Shown: positions 43,055 to 52,590 of the stretch, piece by piece
How positions within the stretch are numbered: the stretch's first letter is position 1
Layout: the number at the start of each line of letters is the position of its first letter
Notes under the pieces: generated by a model
What the model was told of the DNA's origin: nothing
The model's input: the letters and a program-made list of their open reading frames with translations, nothing else
The model's database searches: none
Made by a program: the position numbers and the translations under genes
Assembly (NCBI GenBank): GCA_025056565.1
Contig: JANWWA010000001.1
Location: 407,966 to 471,965, forward strand
Origin: Chloroherpetonaceae bacterium
GTDB taxonomy: Bacteria > Bacteroidota > Chlorobiia > Chlorobiales > Thermochlorobacteraceae
DNA: 64,000 bases
Reading direction: 5' to 3'

Positions 43055-44095
43055 TCAGTTCATTTCTTCTTCGACCAGAATTGGCAACTTCCGATTTACA
43101 GCACCTGCAATGGGCACAAGCTCCCTTAGGAGTTGCACAAAGCGTTTTGGCTTTAGCGATTGTGGTCCGTCGGACAGTGCGCATTCTGGGTTCGGGTGCA
43201 CCTCTACCATAATGCCATCTGCCCCTGCTGCCACTGCTGCTTTTGCCATTGCAGGCACATACTCCCAAAATCCTGTGCCATGAGATGGATCTGCAATAAT
43301 TGGCAAATGCGATAGTGCCTTGATAACAGGAATCGCAGAGAGGTCTAAGGTGTTGCGTGTGTAAGTCTCGAATGTGCGAATACCCCGCTCGCAGAGAATC
43401 ACATTTGGATTACCGTTGCTGTAAATATACTCAGCTGCCATCAGGAATTCTTCAATTGTGGCTGCCATGCCGCGCTTCAGTAAAACGGGGTGCGGATACT
43501 TAGCGACCGCTTCCAGCAAAGAAAAGTTCTGCATATTACGCGCGCCTATTTGCAAAATATCAGTATGCTCTGCAACCAATGGCAAACTGTCAGTGTCTTT
43601 GACTTCTGTTACCACCAGCAGGCCATATTTTTCGGCTGCATCTTTTAGCAGTTTTAGTCCTTGTGCCTTCAGTCCTTGAAATGAATACGGCGAAGTTCTC
43701 GGCTTGAACGCACCGCCACGCATAATCTTTACACCTGTCTGCTGCAGTAGCGCCGCAACTTCGGAAATTTGCATTTCACTCTCGACTGAGCAAGGACCTG
43801 CCATCAGCTGCAACTCATCACCACCGATTGTTACCTCTCCAATGCGCACGACCGTATTCTGCGGCTTGACCTCTCGGCTTACCAGCTTGAATGGCTTGGT
43901 TATTGGCACAGCATCAATTACGCCGCTCATACTCATAAAAATTTCACGGTTGATTGGTCCTTTGTTACCCGTAATACCAATTGCTGTGCGCACATCGCTC
44001 GGAATTGGGTGTGGCGTAAAGCCCATTGCACGAACTTTTTCGCACACTGCTTCAATTTGCTCCTTTGTTGCATTGCAGCTCATTACAACAAGCAT
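43055..44095 (-). CDS. aroF: 3-deoxy-7-phosphoheptulonate synthase (DAHP synthase)
   Basis: 346 residues. A regulatory domain of about 70 residues ([39 protein letters not shown]) is followed by the KDPG-like barrel: [96 protein letters not shown]. It begins the shikimate pathway from phosphoenolpyruvate and erythrose 4-phosphate; aroA for the same pathway is at 53.5 kb. The class with this N-terminal domain is the Thermotoga/Bacillus-like type Ibeta. Confidence 0.94.
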   Translation of the reverse strand: MLVVMSCNATKEQIEAVCEKVRAMGFTPHPIPSDVRTAIGITGNKGPINREIFMSMSGVIDAVPITKPFKLVSREVKPQNTVVRIGEVTIGGDELQLMAGPCSVESEMQISEVAALLQQTGVKIMRGGAFKPRTSPYSFQGLKAQGLKLLKDAAEKYGLLVVTEVKDTDSLPLVAEHTDILQIGARNMQNFSLLEAVAKYPHPVLLKRGMAATIEEFLMAAEYIYSNGNPNVILCERGIRTFETYTRNTLDLSAIPVIKALSHLPIIADPSHGTGFWEYVPAMAKAAVAAGADGIMVEVHPNPECALSDGPQSLKPKRFVQLLRELVPIAGAVNRKLPILVEEEMN

Positions 44096-44401
44096 TAGAG
44101 TATGCTCCTTTCTTTTGGTTATAGTTATGTTGGATATGGATTGAAAACAATCGGATAGAGAGACGAGCGGCTAAAGAGCCAGAAGATTAGCTACGCCAAG
44201 CGTCGCTACGCCAAGCTGTGCATCGCCAGTATCGGTAGGTCAAAGCAGTTGCGATGCAGTATGTTGGCTCGAGGTAAGTCATACTCAAGTATAAACAAAA
44301 GGTCGGATAAAATGCAAATGCACTGTACGCTACTGCACGCAATCGGGGGAATTAACTCTTGCAGACCCTTTTCTGAGGAAAAGGGTCTGCCTGAGCTTAC
44401 T
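44096..44401. other. Intergenic stretch between aroF and the PhoD-like gene
   Basis: A 306-base gap, probably holding the aroF promoter. It contains a 12-base direct repeat, GCTACGCCAAGC, at 44190-44201 and 44205-44216, and the perfect hairpin at 44361-44390. A 63-codon frame on the plus strand (44249-44440) overlaps the hairpin and looks non-coding. No tRNA or riboswitch was recognised. Confidence 0.5.
44361..44390 (-). terminator. Perfect hairpin after the PhoD-like gene
   Basis: GCAGACCCTTTTC (44361-44373) pairs with GAAAAGGGTCTGC (44378-44390), 13 bp with a 4-base loop, 11 bases past the stop of the minus-strand phosphatase gene. No T-run follows on the minus strand, but position and strength make a terminator or 3'-end stabiliser likely. 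Confidence 0.65.
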
Positions 44402-46606
44402 TTATTTGACCAGCATCATTTTCTTTGCATCGGAGAATGAGCCTGCTTGCAACTGATAGAAATACACGCCGCTGGCAAGGTCGCCTGCATTGAAACGCAC
44501 GGTGTAAGTGCCAGCGCTCTGGCGTTCATTCACTAGCGTGATAATAGAGCGACCGAGTGCATCGTAGATACGCAAGGTAACTTGCTGCGTTGATGGGATT
44601 GAGTAGCGGATGGTCGTCGTCGGGTTGAAAGGATTCGGGTAGTTTTGCTCCAGCTTGAAGTCTCGCGGTTGCGTATCCTCACGCTCAATCACACTGGATG
44701 CGGCTTGGCCGTTTGCACGAAAGAGTGCTGGAATGATGCCTGCACCTAATCCTAGATTGTCTGGGTCGTTGGTGAAAAAGACCAGCGTATCAATGTTCAA
44801 ACCTTGCGTGGAGGGACGGAATGTAACGGGCAATATCGCTAGCCCGCGTGGTGGAATCGCAACAGGGAACGGTGTTGGTGTTGTGCCGTTCAGGAGTGCC
44901 ACTGGCGCTGGTGTGGCACGTGCGCCCACTGTGCGTGTGTTGCGCACTTGCGAAACGGTTACGGTGTCAATGCCCGTGTTGATGAGCAGGACGCCCGCTG
45001 TAGAATCGCGACCCACTGTTATGTTGCCGTAGTCGAAGCCTTGCGGCGTAATGGTAATGTTGCGTGTTGCCACGCGGCTGCCACTGGGTTGCGTGTAACT
45101 GCCTAGAAAAGTTCCTTGGTCGTCAAAATAATCCACGCGCACAGAGTCGTTACCAAACACTGTTACGCGACCATAGTGGCTACGGAAGTTGCTTACTGCA
45201 CCCAGTCCCGGCGTGCGAGACTGGCGCGCTCGGTTCCAGACGAAAATGCCAAATTGCTCAAAGAGACTTACAATCTCCGAATTGTTCTGGTCTAACCCTC
45301 CTGCCATAAATTCGGGGAAGAGTGAATTTGCGCCCGTATCGGTGCCAATCGTGTGCGAGTCGCCACTTATCACAATCACATTCTGCACTCCGGCTTGACT
45401 TACTGCCGATACAAGCTGACGAATGCTCTCAGGGAAACCGCACCAGCCATCAGAAATATCAATTGCAATTTGCGCCGCTGTATAGACGCCATCAGGGATT
45501 CTCAATGGGTCAATACCTCGCACTCCCTGCAGCGAGAGCGCCAGTTCTAAAGCTGCCCGATGCGCTGGGTTGAAGGTCTCTGATGTTACGATAAACTTCC
45601 AGTGTGCAGTTGAGTTGCGCAGCCCATTGATAAGCCATGTCATCTGGTCATCGCTGATAATCTTGTGCGTGCTTGGTGGATTGAAAATCAGCCGTACACC
45701 ATTCGGGTTGGTTACGGAAAGTGGATTTGCTGCCCATTGCGCAATGTTCGGGAATGCATTAGTGTTTGGACTACGTGTTGAGCGTGTATCGAGCAGGAAA
45801 AATTCTGCATTGCCATAGCGGAATCTCTGCCAGACTCCACGGTTAGAGTCAGCCAGCGGATAATGTGGGAACATTGCGCGGTAACCACGCAGTGAAAGAT
45901 GCTGCGGCCCATTGTAGGTGCTATCAGTGTTGTTGTTCGCATGGTCGTGGTCGCTCCAGATGTATGCAACTGGCATCACGCGGAAGACTGAGTCCATCTG
46001 ATAGGTGCGGCTGTAGCGTGCCAAAAAGGCATTTCGCACATTAGCAAAGTTTAGGTTGAAGGTGTTCTCACGTGGATTGTTTGGGTTTTTGTCAGTTGTA
46101 TCGGGGTAGCCCCAGTCGCCCAAATGCAGCATAAAGCGAATGGTGTTATCGCGTGCAATGCGCGGGAATACATTGCCGATGTTGGAAGTGCCGGGCGGCG
46201 CATCGCCATCTTGTTGGCAAGAGCCAAAGGCAAAGGCAAAGCTGGTCGTTTCCCCATCTCGGGGTGCCGTGCGGAAGCGTCTGATTTCGCTGGCTGCCGT
46301 AACTGGCGTGCCGTTGATAACAGGGCGATAAAAATACTCCGTATTTGGCGCAAGTCCTGTAACCGCAATTGTCGCAAAGAGGTTGCTATCTACGGCTGCA
46401 GATTGCACTGTGCCCACAGTGGTGGCAAAGCTCGGGCTAGTGCTTAGTTGGAACGACAGGGTGCCTGCTCCGCTCAGGCGTGCGGTAATGCGCGCCGAAC
46501 TTGATGTTACCGCTCCCACAACAGGGCCGTGTGTAACGGTTACTTGTGCAAAAGCCGGCGCACTATGCAGCAAGATGAGACCGAGTAGCGTTAGAATGCG
46601 AGTCAT
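44402..46606 (-). CDS. PhoD-like phosphatase/phosphodiesterase with T9SS sorting domain
   Basis: 734 residues with a signal peptide (LLGLILLHSAPAFAQ). An N-terminal fibronectin-like domain (VTHGPVVGAVTSSSARITAR) is followed by the metallophosphatase: FAFGSCQQDGDAP, MLHLGDWGYPDTTDKN, YIWSDHDHANNNTDST, ISGDSHTIGTDTGANSLFPE with metal-binding Asp and His. Then comes an ASH-type Ig domain (GFDYGNITVGRDSTAGVLLI). The last 80 residues form a type A T9SS sorting tail (EQNYPNPFNPTTTIRYSIPS, LASGVYFYQLQAG, then KKMMLVK). It is therefore probably moved to the surface by type IX secretion. Substrate (phosphodiester or organic phosphate) unknown. Confidence 0.9.
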   Translation of the reverse strand: MTRILTLLGLILLHSAPAFAQVTVTHGPVVGAVTSSSARITARLSGAGTLSFQLSTSPSFATTVGTVQSAAVDSNLFATIAVTGLAPNTEYFYRPVINGTPVTAASEIRRFRTAPRDGETTSFAFAFGSCQQDGDAPPGTSNIGNVFPRIARDNTIRFMLHLGDWGYPDTTDKNPNNPRENTFNLNFANVRNAFLARYSRTYQMDSVFRVMPVAYIWSDHDHANNNTDSTYNGPQHLSLRGYRAMFPHYPLADSNRGVWQRFRYGNAEFFLLDTRSTRSPNTNAFPNIAQWAANPLSVTNPNGVRLIFNPPSTHKIISDDQMTWLINGLRNSTAHWKFIVTSETFNPAHRAALELALSLQGVRGIDPLRIPDGVYTAAQIAIDISDGWCGFPESIRQLVSAVSQAGVQNVIVISGDSHTIGTDTGANSLFPEFMAGGLDQNNSEIVSLFEQFGIFVWNRARQSRTPGLGAVSNFRSHYGRVTVFGNDSVRVDYFDDQGTFLGSYTQPSGSRVATRNITITPQGFDYGNITVGRDSTAGVLLINTGIDTVTVSQVRNTRTVGARATPAPVALLNGTTPTPFPVAIPPRGLAILPVTFRPSTQGLNIDTLVFFTNDPDNLGLGAGIIPALFRANGQAASSVIEREDTQPRDFKLEQNYPNPFNPTTTIRYSIPSTQQVTLRIYDALGRSIITLVNERQSAGTYTVRFNAGDLASGVYFYQLQAGSFSDAKKMMLVK

Positions 46607-46830
46607 AGCAAAACAAAGTTAAGTCGTTAGGGTAAGTTTGAAGTTGCAGTTGCAATCAAGTGGAACTTGTCGGGCGCAAAGTTACACGCTGGATTTTAGA
46701 CTCGTGTTACGCAAGCGTTAAATTTTTCAGGCTTCGTCGTTGTGCACCGCATTTTGTCTTCTTGTCCTACACAGAATCGGTGGCGATTTTGACTATCTTT
46801 GCGTGTTACAAAAACCAGTTTGGTCAAAGC

Positions 46831-47448
46831 GTGAGAAAGAAGCTTTCAGCTATTGTTGGTCTTAGTGCAGTGGTCTTATTCTTGATACTCGTGGAAAGCT
46901 GCGCAGTGCTACGTCAAGCAGAAGAAGCTCGAGCATTTGCACGCTGTCGGTTTCGCTTGGCATCGGTCAGCAACCTACGCCTTGCTGGAATTGACATTCA
47001 GAATGTCACCTCACGCAACCAACTTAGTGCAATTGATGCAGGGCGCTTGGCACTGGCAGTTGGGAATCGGTCGTTGCCGCTTACATTCAGGCTTAATATG
47101 GAAGCGCAAAACCCGAACTCTATCGCGGCAGCAATGAGTCAGATGTCTTGGACGCTTTACATTGACCAGATTGAAATGCTTTCAGGCAACCTCAGTGAGC
47201 GTGTTGAAATTGCTCCGAACAGTTCGACCATTGTGCCGCTTAACATCTCGGTTGACTTGTTTCAGGTACTCTCAGGTCAGTCTGCCGATGCAATTGCAAA
47301 CTTTGCATTCAATCTTCTGGGTGAAGGCAATCGACCAACGCGTATGCTACTTCGCATCAAACCTGTGCTAAATCTACTTGGCGTTGATTTCTCTTACGCT
47401 GTAGATGTCGGCGTTGAATTCTCGCAAGGTGGTGCGATGCCACGCTGA
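46831..47448 (+). CDS. LEA14-like (type 2 late embryogenesis abundant) lipoprotein
   Basis: 205 residues from a GTG at 46831 that directly precedes a lipoprotein signal peptide ([14 protein letters not shown]); the longer frame starting at 46660 has no good N-terminus. The rest, including [40 protein letters not shown] and [20 protein letters not shown], follows the LEA_2/WHy beta-sandwich (NPN motif). Such proteins are membrane-anchored and of uncertain function. The Glu at position -2 of the lipobox is unusual. Confidence 0.75.
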   Translation: MRKKLSAIVGLSAVVLFLILVESCAVLRQAEEARAFARCRFRLASVSNLRLAGIDIQNVTSRNQLSAIDAGRLALAVGNRSLPLTFRLNMEAQNPNSIAAAMSQMSWTLYIDQIEMLSGNLSERVEIAPNSSTIVPLNISVDLFQVLSGQSADAIANFAFNLLGEGNRPTRMLLRIKPVLNLLGVDFSYAVDVGVEFSQGGAMPR

Positions 47449-47525
47449 ACTTGGACGCACAACAATCTGGCTTCTTTCTTCAGAGAGCGCTGCTTTCTTT
47501 GCAGCATTCTTCAATTCACTTTGCC

Positions 47526-49058
47526 ATGAACACGGTCGTTATTTTGGACTTTGGCTCGCAATACACGCAGCTTATTGCTCGGCGCGTGCGTGAACTTGGT
47601 GTCTATTCTGAAATTCTACCCTATCACGCACCGATAGAAAAAGTTCTTTTGCTCCGCCCTAAGGCGCTTATCTTTTCAGGCGGTCCAGCCAGCGTATATG
47701 AAAAATCTGCTCCTTTGCCTGACACACGGCTCTACGACTTGAATTTGCCAATACTTGGCATTTGCTATGGCTTACAAGCGATTGCCAAGCAGTTTGGTGG
47801 CAAGGTTGAAGTGGCTAAAACGCGTGAGTATGGTCGTGCAAACTTGGTGATTCGGCGCAACGGTCAAGAAAGTTTGCTCTTCAAAAATGTGCCCGACTCG
47901 GTGGTTTGGATGAGCCATGGCGACAAAGTCACTGCCCTGCCCACTGGCTTTGCCATTACAGCTGAAAGCGAGCATTCAGAACTTTGCGCAGTGGAGTATG
48001 TGCAGAATGGGAAAAAAATTTATGGCTTGCAATTTCACCCAGAAGTGCATCATACCGCAGAAGGCAGGCGTATCCTTTCCAACTTTCTCTTTGAAATTGC
48101 AGGCATTGAGCCTGATTGGTCTCCCCAAAATTTCATTGAGGCAGAGCTTGAAAAAATCCGCAAGACCGTCGGCAAAGAAAGGGTTATCTGTGCACTTTCA
48201 GGCGGTGTTGATTCCACCGTAGCCGCTACGCTGGTCAGCCGTGCAATCGGCAAGCAACTGACCTGCATTTTTGTCGACAATGGGCTTTTGCGCAAAAATG
48301 AAGCAAAGGAAGTCAAAGCCGCCTTGCAATCACTTGGGTTGAAATTAAAAGTCGTCAATGCAGCCGACCTTTTCCTTTCGCGCCTAAGGGGCGTCATTGA
48401 CCCCGAGAAGAAACGCAAAATTATCGGCAAAACTTTCATTGAAGTTTTTGAGCAACACATTCACCGTGAGAAATTCTTAGTGCAAGGCACACTCTATCCT
48501 GATGTGATTGAAAGCCTTAGTGTGAAAGGTCCATCGCAGACGATTAAGACTCATCATAATGTTGGGGGCTTGCCCAAGAAAATGAAACTTAAACTCATTG
48601 AACCGCTGCGAGAGCTGTTTAAAGATGAGGTGCGAGAGGTCGGCAAGCTCTTAGGCGTGCCCGATGCTATTTTGAAGCGTCATCCTTTTCCCGGCCCTGG
48701 ATTAGCTGTGCGCGTTATCGGTGCGGTCTCCAAAGAACGGTGCGACCTTCTGCGAGAAGCTGATGCGATTTTCATTGAAGAGCTGAAAGCGGCCAATCTT
48801 TATGATTCAGTCTGGCAAGCCTTCGCCGTGCTTTTGCCAATTCAGACCGTTGGCGTGATGGGCGACAACCGCACTTACGAGAATGTGGTCGCACTCCGCG
48901 CTGTGCACTCTACCGATGGTATGACGGCTGACTGGGCAGAATTGCCGCCTGCTTTTTTGGCAAAGGTTTCAAACCGCATTATCAACGAAGTGCGTGGCAT
49001 CAATCGTGTGGTCTATGACATTAGCTCCAAACCACCTGCCACGATTGAGTGGGAGTAG
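47526..49058 (+). CDS. guaA: GMP synthase (glutamine-hydrolysing)
   Basis: 510 residues from the ATG at 47526 (the frame's earlier start is an unrelated tail). Glutamine amidotransferase half: [37 protein letters not shown] with the catalytic Cys, [11 protein letters not shown] with the His. Synthetase half: [20 protein letters not shown] (PP-loop), [46 protein letters not shown]. Converts XMP to GMP using glutamine. Full length and normal. Confidence 0.96.
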   Translation: MNTVVILDFGSQYTQLIARRVRELGVYSEILPYHAPIEKVLLLRPKALIFSGGPASVYEKSAPLPDTRLYDLNLPILGICYGLQAIAKQFGGKVEVAKTREYGRANLVIRRNGQESLLFKNVPDSVVWMSHGDKVTALPTGFAITAESEHSELCAVEYVQNGKKIYGLQFHPEVHHTAEGRRILSNFLFEIAGIEPDWSPQNFIEAELEKIRKTVGKERVICALSGGVDSTVAATLVSRAIGKQLTCIFVDNGLLRKNEAKEVKAALQSLGLKLKVVNAADLFLSRLRGVIDPEKKRKIIGKTFIEVFEQHIHREKFLVQGTLYPDVIESLSVKGPSQTIKTHHNVGGLPKKMKLKLIEPLRELFKDEVREVGKLLGVPDAILKRHPFPGPGLAVRVIGAVSKERCDLLREADAIFIEELKAANLYDSVWQAFAVLLPIQTVGVMGDNRTYENVVALRAVHSTDGMTADWAELPPAFLAKVSNRIINEVRGINRVVYDISSKPPATIEWE

Positions 49059-49077
49059 TGATGCTCTGCACCACAGT

Positions 49078-49935
49078 TTAGCGCAAGTGTGGTTGATGCA
49101 CATCAGTTAGCACAGGTGAAAGTGCATGTTTAGACTTCTTGCGTGCTCGCTTTGGTAGGAGTCGCTCCAAGAGTTGAATGCGCAGTTCCTCAGTATTGCG
49201 AATCGGAATGAGCCGACCATTCTCCGCAAGTGAAATTTGTCCCGTCTCCTCAGACACGACCACGACGATTGCATCAGTTGCTTCCGTTAGTCCTACGGCT
49301 GCACGGTGTCGCATACCGTATTTGCTGGGCAGCGTGTCATTTTGCGTTAGGGGCAAGATGCATCGTGCTGCCTCAATGCGCTGGTTATCAATAATCACGG
49401 CACCATCATGCAGCGGTGTATTCGGATAGAAAAGCGATGCCAAGAGTTTGCGCGACAGCCGCGCGTTGAGTTCTTCACCTGTCTCAACATACATACGAAG
49501 CCCTACGCTACGCGCAAACACAATTAAGGCGCCGATGCGTCGAGCTGCCAGTTCTTCAACGGCTGCCACTGTTTCATTGACCACGTCTGTGCTTGACTGT
49601 TGAAATAGTCGTCCAAACACGCGGCTTTGTCCAAGAAACAGCAGTAAGCGCCGAATCTCAGGCTGAAACAAGATGACGACAAGGATAATCCAGACACTTG
49701 TGAGACGACTGAATATCCAGTTGAGGGATGATAAGTTTAAGAAACTGGCTGCTCCCGAACCTGCTACAATTACCAGCAATCCAATAAAAATCTGCGCCGC
49801 TACCGTACCTTTGATGTATTGATAGACCTTGTAGAAGACTACCGTCACCAACATCACATCGACAGCATCAAGTGCTGTAAAGCTCAAAAAGCCCAACTTG
49901 AAGAGCTCAGGGTTTTCAAAATTAAATGGGAACAT
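49078..49935 (-). CDS. dacA: Diadenylate cyclase (c-di-AMP synthase)
   Basis: 285 residues. Three N-terminal membrane helices (VDVMLVTVVFYKVYQYIKGT, LLVIVAGSGAASFLNLS, RLTSVWIILVVILFQPEIRR), then the DAC domain with the DGA motif (PNTPLHDGAVIIDNQRIEAA) and the RHR motif (YGMRHRAAVGLTEATDAIVV). It makes cyclic di-AMP from ATP, a messenger that controls osmolyte and potassium handling. The start overlaps folP by 14 bases, last gene of the M50-MORN-folP-dacA run. Confidence 0.94.
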   Translation of the reverse strand: MFPFNFENPELFKLGFLSFTALDAVDVMLVTVVFYKVYQYIKGTVAAQIFIGLLVIVAGSGAASFLNLSSLNWIFSRLTSVWIILVVILFQPEIRRLLLFLGQSRVFGRLFQQSSTDVVNETVAAVEELAARRIGALIVFARSVGLRMYVETGEELNARLSRKLLASLFYPNTPLHDGAVIIDNQRIEAARCILPLTQNDTLPSKYGMRHRAAVGLTEATDAIVVVVSEETGQISLAENGRLIPIRNTEELRIQLLERLLPKRARKKSKHALSPVLTDVHQPHLR

Positions 49936-50848
49936 CGTTGCGCTCTTCTACGGAATTGGATTGCATCGTTGCTAAAAACACTTCAATTGTCTCTACGGTC
50001 GCCTTCACATCGTGCACGCGCAAGATATTCGCACCGTGCATTAGCGCAATGGTGTTGGCGGCAATTGTGCCAAACAGGCGTTCTGAGGGCGGCACTACTG
50101 CATCACCTTTCGAGATTACTTTGCCAATAAACGATTTGCGCGAAAGACCTACTAAGATTGGTCGGCTTAGTGCTTTAAACTCCCTTAGGCGGCGCAGCAG
50201 TTCGTAGTTGTCCTCCACACTTTTGCCGAAACCAAATCCCACATCAATAGCCACGTCAGTCAGTCCCACTCGCTCTGCCTGTTGAATCGACTCAGCGAGT
50301 GCCTGCATCACTTCTGCTACGAGATTTTTGTAAGCCGTCTTTTCGTGATAGCTCCACTGCATTGTCTCTGGGCGCTTAGGGAGATGCATGATGACGGCTG
50401 CTGCACCGTAGCGAGCACACACCTCTGGCATCTTCGTATCGCGGCCAAAGCCTGAAATATCATTGACGATACTTGCGCCCCGTTGAAGTGCGGCTTCTGC
50501 CACTACCGCCTTCGTTGTATCGACCGAGATTGGAATAGACAGCCGTTTGGAAAGTTGCTCTACAGCTGGCAGGATACGGCGCATTTCTTCCTCAGCGCTG
50601 ATAGGCACCGCACCCGGGCGTGTCGACTCGCCCCCAATGTCAATGATGTCAGCACCTTCTTGCTCAAACTGCAAGGCGGTCTCGAGCACACTATCGTAGT
50701 CGATTTTACCTGCGTGGTAAAACCTGCCTCCATCTGAGAATGAATCAGGCGTTAAGTTCAGCACTGCCATCACACGAGGGCGACGAAGGTCTAGCACAAA
50801 GTCACGACACTGTAAGCGCAGCAGGTCTGAACCAATGTTCGGTTTCAT
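49922..50848 (-). CDS. folP: Dihydropteroate synthase
   Basis: 308 residues. VMAVLNLTPDSFSDGGRFYH, ADIIDIGGESTRPGAVPISA, ISVDTTKAVVAEAAL, IVNDISGF and LVGLSRKSFIGKVI are the standard pterin-binding motifs, ending with ILRVHDVKATVETIEV. It condenses p-aminobenzoate with the pterin pyrophosphate in folate synthesis. It overlaps the preceding MORN gene by 4 bases (ATGA) and dacA by 14. folP-dacA pairs are common in Bacteroidetes/Chlorobi. Confidence 0.95.
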   Translation of the reverse strand: MKPNIGSDLLRLQCRDFVLDLRRPRVMAVLNLTPDSFSDGGRFYHAGKIDYDSVLETALQFEQEGADIIDIGGESTRPGAVPISAEEEMRRILPAVEQLSKRLSIPISVDTTKAVVAEAALQRGASIVNDISGFGRDTKMPEVCARYGAAAVIMHLPKRPETMQWSYHEKTAYKNLVAEVMQALAESIQQAERVGLTDVAIDVGFGFGKSVEDNYELLRRLREFKALSRPILVGLSRKSFIGKVISKGDAVVPPSERLFGTIAANTIALMHGANILRVHDVKATVETIEVFLATMQSNSVEERNDVPI

Positions 50849-51288
50849 TGTGTGGTTTGTGTGGTTTCTTGCGTTGGTGTGCGGGTGTAGTTTCTGAATG
50901 TGCTATCAATCATTCGACCTTTGTGGAATACAGCTTCCCACTGCAGCCGCCCATTCGGCTCGTAGAACCTTGCTAAGCCTTCCAGCATACTTTTCTCGTA
51001 GTATTCTTCGGACTTCAGTTGTCCATTTTCGTAATAACTTCTTGTCAGCCCGTGCTGTACTCCATCTTGGAAGAAGGCTTCTCGGCGCAGTTGCCCATTT
51101 GGGTAGTAGGTGCGTGCCATGCCGTGTGGCTTGCCATCTTTGAACATCACCACTGAGCGCAACGCACCATTAGGGTAGTATTCTTTCACTTCGCCGTGAT
51201 GGCGGCGCAGCTCGTAAAATGTAAATGCACCCAGCGCGCCGAGCAATAAAATCGTGAAACCGAAAAATGCAATGGTGTATCTGTGCAT
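50845..51288 (-). CDS. MORN-repeat (YwqK-like) protein with N-terminal membrane anchor
   Basis: 147 residues. A hydrophobic N-terminal helix (IAFFGFTILLLGALGAFTFY) is followed by four MORN-type repeats of about 23 residues, e.g. EYYPNGALRSVVMFKDGKPH and SYYENGQLKSEEYYEKSMLE. It belongs to what databases call YwqK-family antitoxins, but that name does not show an antitoxin role here. Stop and folP start overlap (ATGA); 3 bases separate it from the upstream M50 protease. Confidence 0.85.
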   Translation of the reverse strand: MHRYTIAFFGFTILLLGALGAFTFYELRRHHGEVKEYYPNGALRSVVMFKDGKPHGMARTYYPNGQLRREAFFQDGVQHGLTRSYYENGQLKSEEYYEKSMLEGLARFYEPNGRLQWEAVFHKGRMIDSTFRNYTRTPTQETTQTTQ

Positions 51289-51291
51289 CGC

Positions 51292-52392
51292 TTAGGGCAA
51301 TTGTGAAAATGGAACTGGTGTAAAGCAAAGCACAAAAATAATGATGCTTATCCAACCAATCACCATTCGTTTTGTGTCCAAGGGGTGTTCATCATACACG
51401 GGTGGGTGGTCAATTTTGACGAAACGCGCAAGGATGATTGCCCAAATAATCCAACTTCCCCAAGAGACTTCATAGACCCATTTTGGGAATCCAAATCCCT
51501 CAAACTCAAAATTTGCAAATACACTCAGAACCGCCACTGCCCACTCTGCAAAAGTAGGTATGCCCAGCCCCACGATGAGAATTAGAAATGCACGCGCAAT
51601 AATCTGGTGCTTGCGTCGCCCAAACATTGCATAGATGATGTGCCCACCATCTAACTGACCAATTGGCAATAGATTCAGCGCCGTTACAAAACACCCCAAC
51701 CAACCTGCGAAAAGAAACGGATAATGATACATTTCAGTCATCGGCGGAATGTTGGGACTTGCAAAAGCTTTTTCCAGTAACCAGTATAGGAGATTTTTGC
51801 CTGTAAAGAGTGCCCCTTTGATTTCTGGAATATAACCCAGCGCTTGATACTCAGGGTGAATCTGGTAGATGTATTCAATAGGTGGAAGGGTCGCAAAGCC
51901 GTAAATCAAGACACCCAGCGCAATGACAAACCCACAAATTGGGCCATAGACACCGATGTCAAATAGACTGGTTGAGTCTGGAATTCGCTCACGCGTGCGA
52001 ATGAGTGCGCCAAAGGTGCCAATGTTAAGCAAAATTGGAATTGGCGGCATCGGTATGTAATACGGCAAAGACGCGCGGACGCTATGATACATTGCTGCAA
52101 AGAAGTGTCCAAATTCGTGGCATGTCAGAAAGAGCAGAAAGGATACTGAGAAAGGCAAGCCAAATGCAAAGTTTTTCCGAATAATTTCGAAGTTGGTGAG
52201 ATCAATGTTTTTGCCAACCCATTGCGCTCCTGCCAAAGTCGTTGTCGCAAATGTTGTGACGAAAAGCAAAAGGTGCAGCCAGTATTTTTGTTCACCGACA
52301 CGCTGGCGAAAGGTGAGGTTTCGGCTGCGCAACGAGACGGGACTACCTTCTGCATTGAAGAGCAAGCGAGAGTTAAACAAGTTATCGGACAT
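51292..52392 (-). CDS. Site-2-protease-like M50 metallopeptidase
   Basis: 366 residues, about six membrane helices. The zinc motif HEFGHFFAAMYHSV (HExxH) lies in the second helix near residue 91, and NLLPIGQLDGGHIIYAMFGR gives the third metal ligand (the LDGGH motif). Proteases of this class cut substrates within the membrane; this group, lacking PDZ domains, resembles the chloroplast EGY1/Bacteroidetes type. A loop of 40-50 residues before the NLLPIG segment is usual for it. First gene of the operon that runs into folP and dacA. Confidence 0.9.
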   Translation of the reverse strand: MSDNLFNSRLLFNAEGSPVSLRSRNLTFRQRVGEQKYWLHLLLFVTTFATTTLAGAQWVGKNIDLTNFEIIRKNFAFGLPFSVSFLLFLTCHEFGHFFAAMYHSVRASLPYYIPMPPIPILLNIGTFGALIRTRERIPDSTSLFDIGVYGPICGFVIALGVLIYGFATLPPIEYIYQIHPEYQALGYIPEIKGALFTGKNLLYWLLEKAFASPNIPPMTEMYHYPFLFAGWLGCFVTALNLLPIGQLDGGHIIYAMFGRRKHQIIARAFLILIVGLGIPTFAEWAVAVLSVFANFEFEGFGFPKWVYEVSWGSWIIWAIILARFVKIDHPPVYDEHPLDTKRMVIGWISIIIFVLCFTPVPFSQLP

Positions 52393-52590
52393 TTACACCT
52401 CTTTGTTTGATTTGCAGGAACATAGCAAACTTTGCTCAAATTTTTGGGTGCATTTTGTCGCTGAGTGCTTTTCTTCACGCTGAATGCGTGTGTTACTCCA
52501 CCCTTTCCCAACACCAACCTATTAGCCAAAAGTTTGAATGCACCCGCCTCTTCGGCTCTTGCAGCACTGGAACTTTTCTCTCACTCGGTA

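Noticed and set aside
44190-44216. Two 12-base direct repeats as a CRISPR or operator array
   Set aside because: Only two copies 15 bases apart; no further units, so neither a CRISPR array nor a convincing operator.
50845-51288. YwqK 'antitoxin' label for the MORN protein
   Set aside because: No toxin gene is adjacent and the protein is membrane-anchored in a metabolic operon; the family name alone is not evidence for a toxin-antitoxin system.
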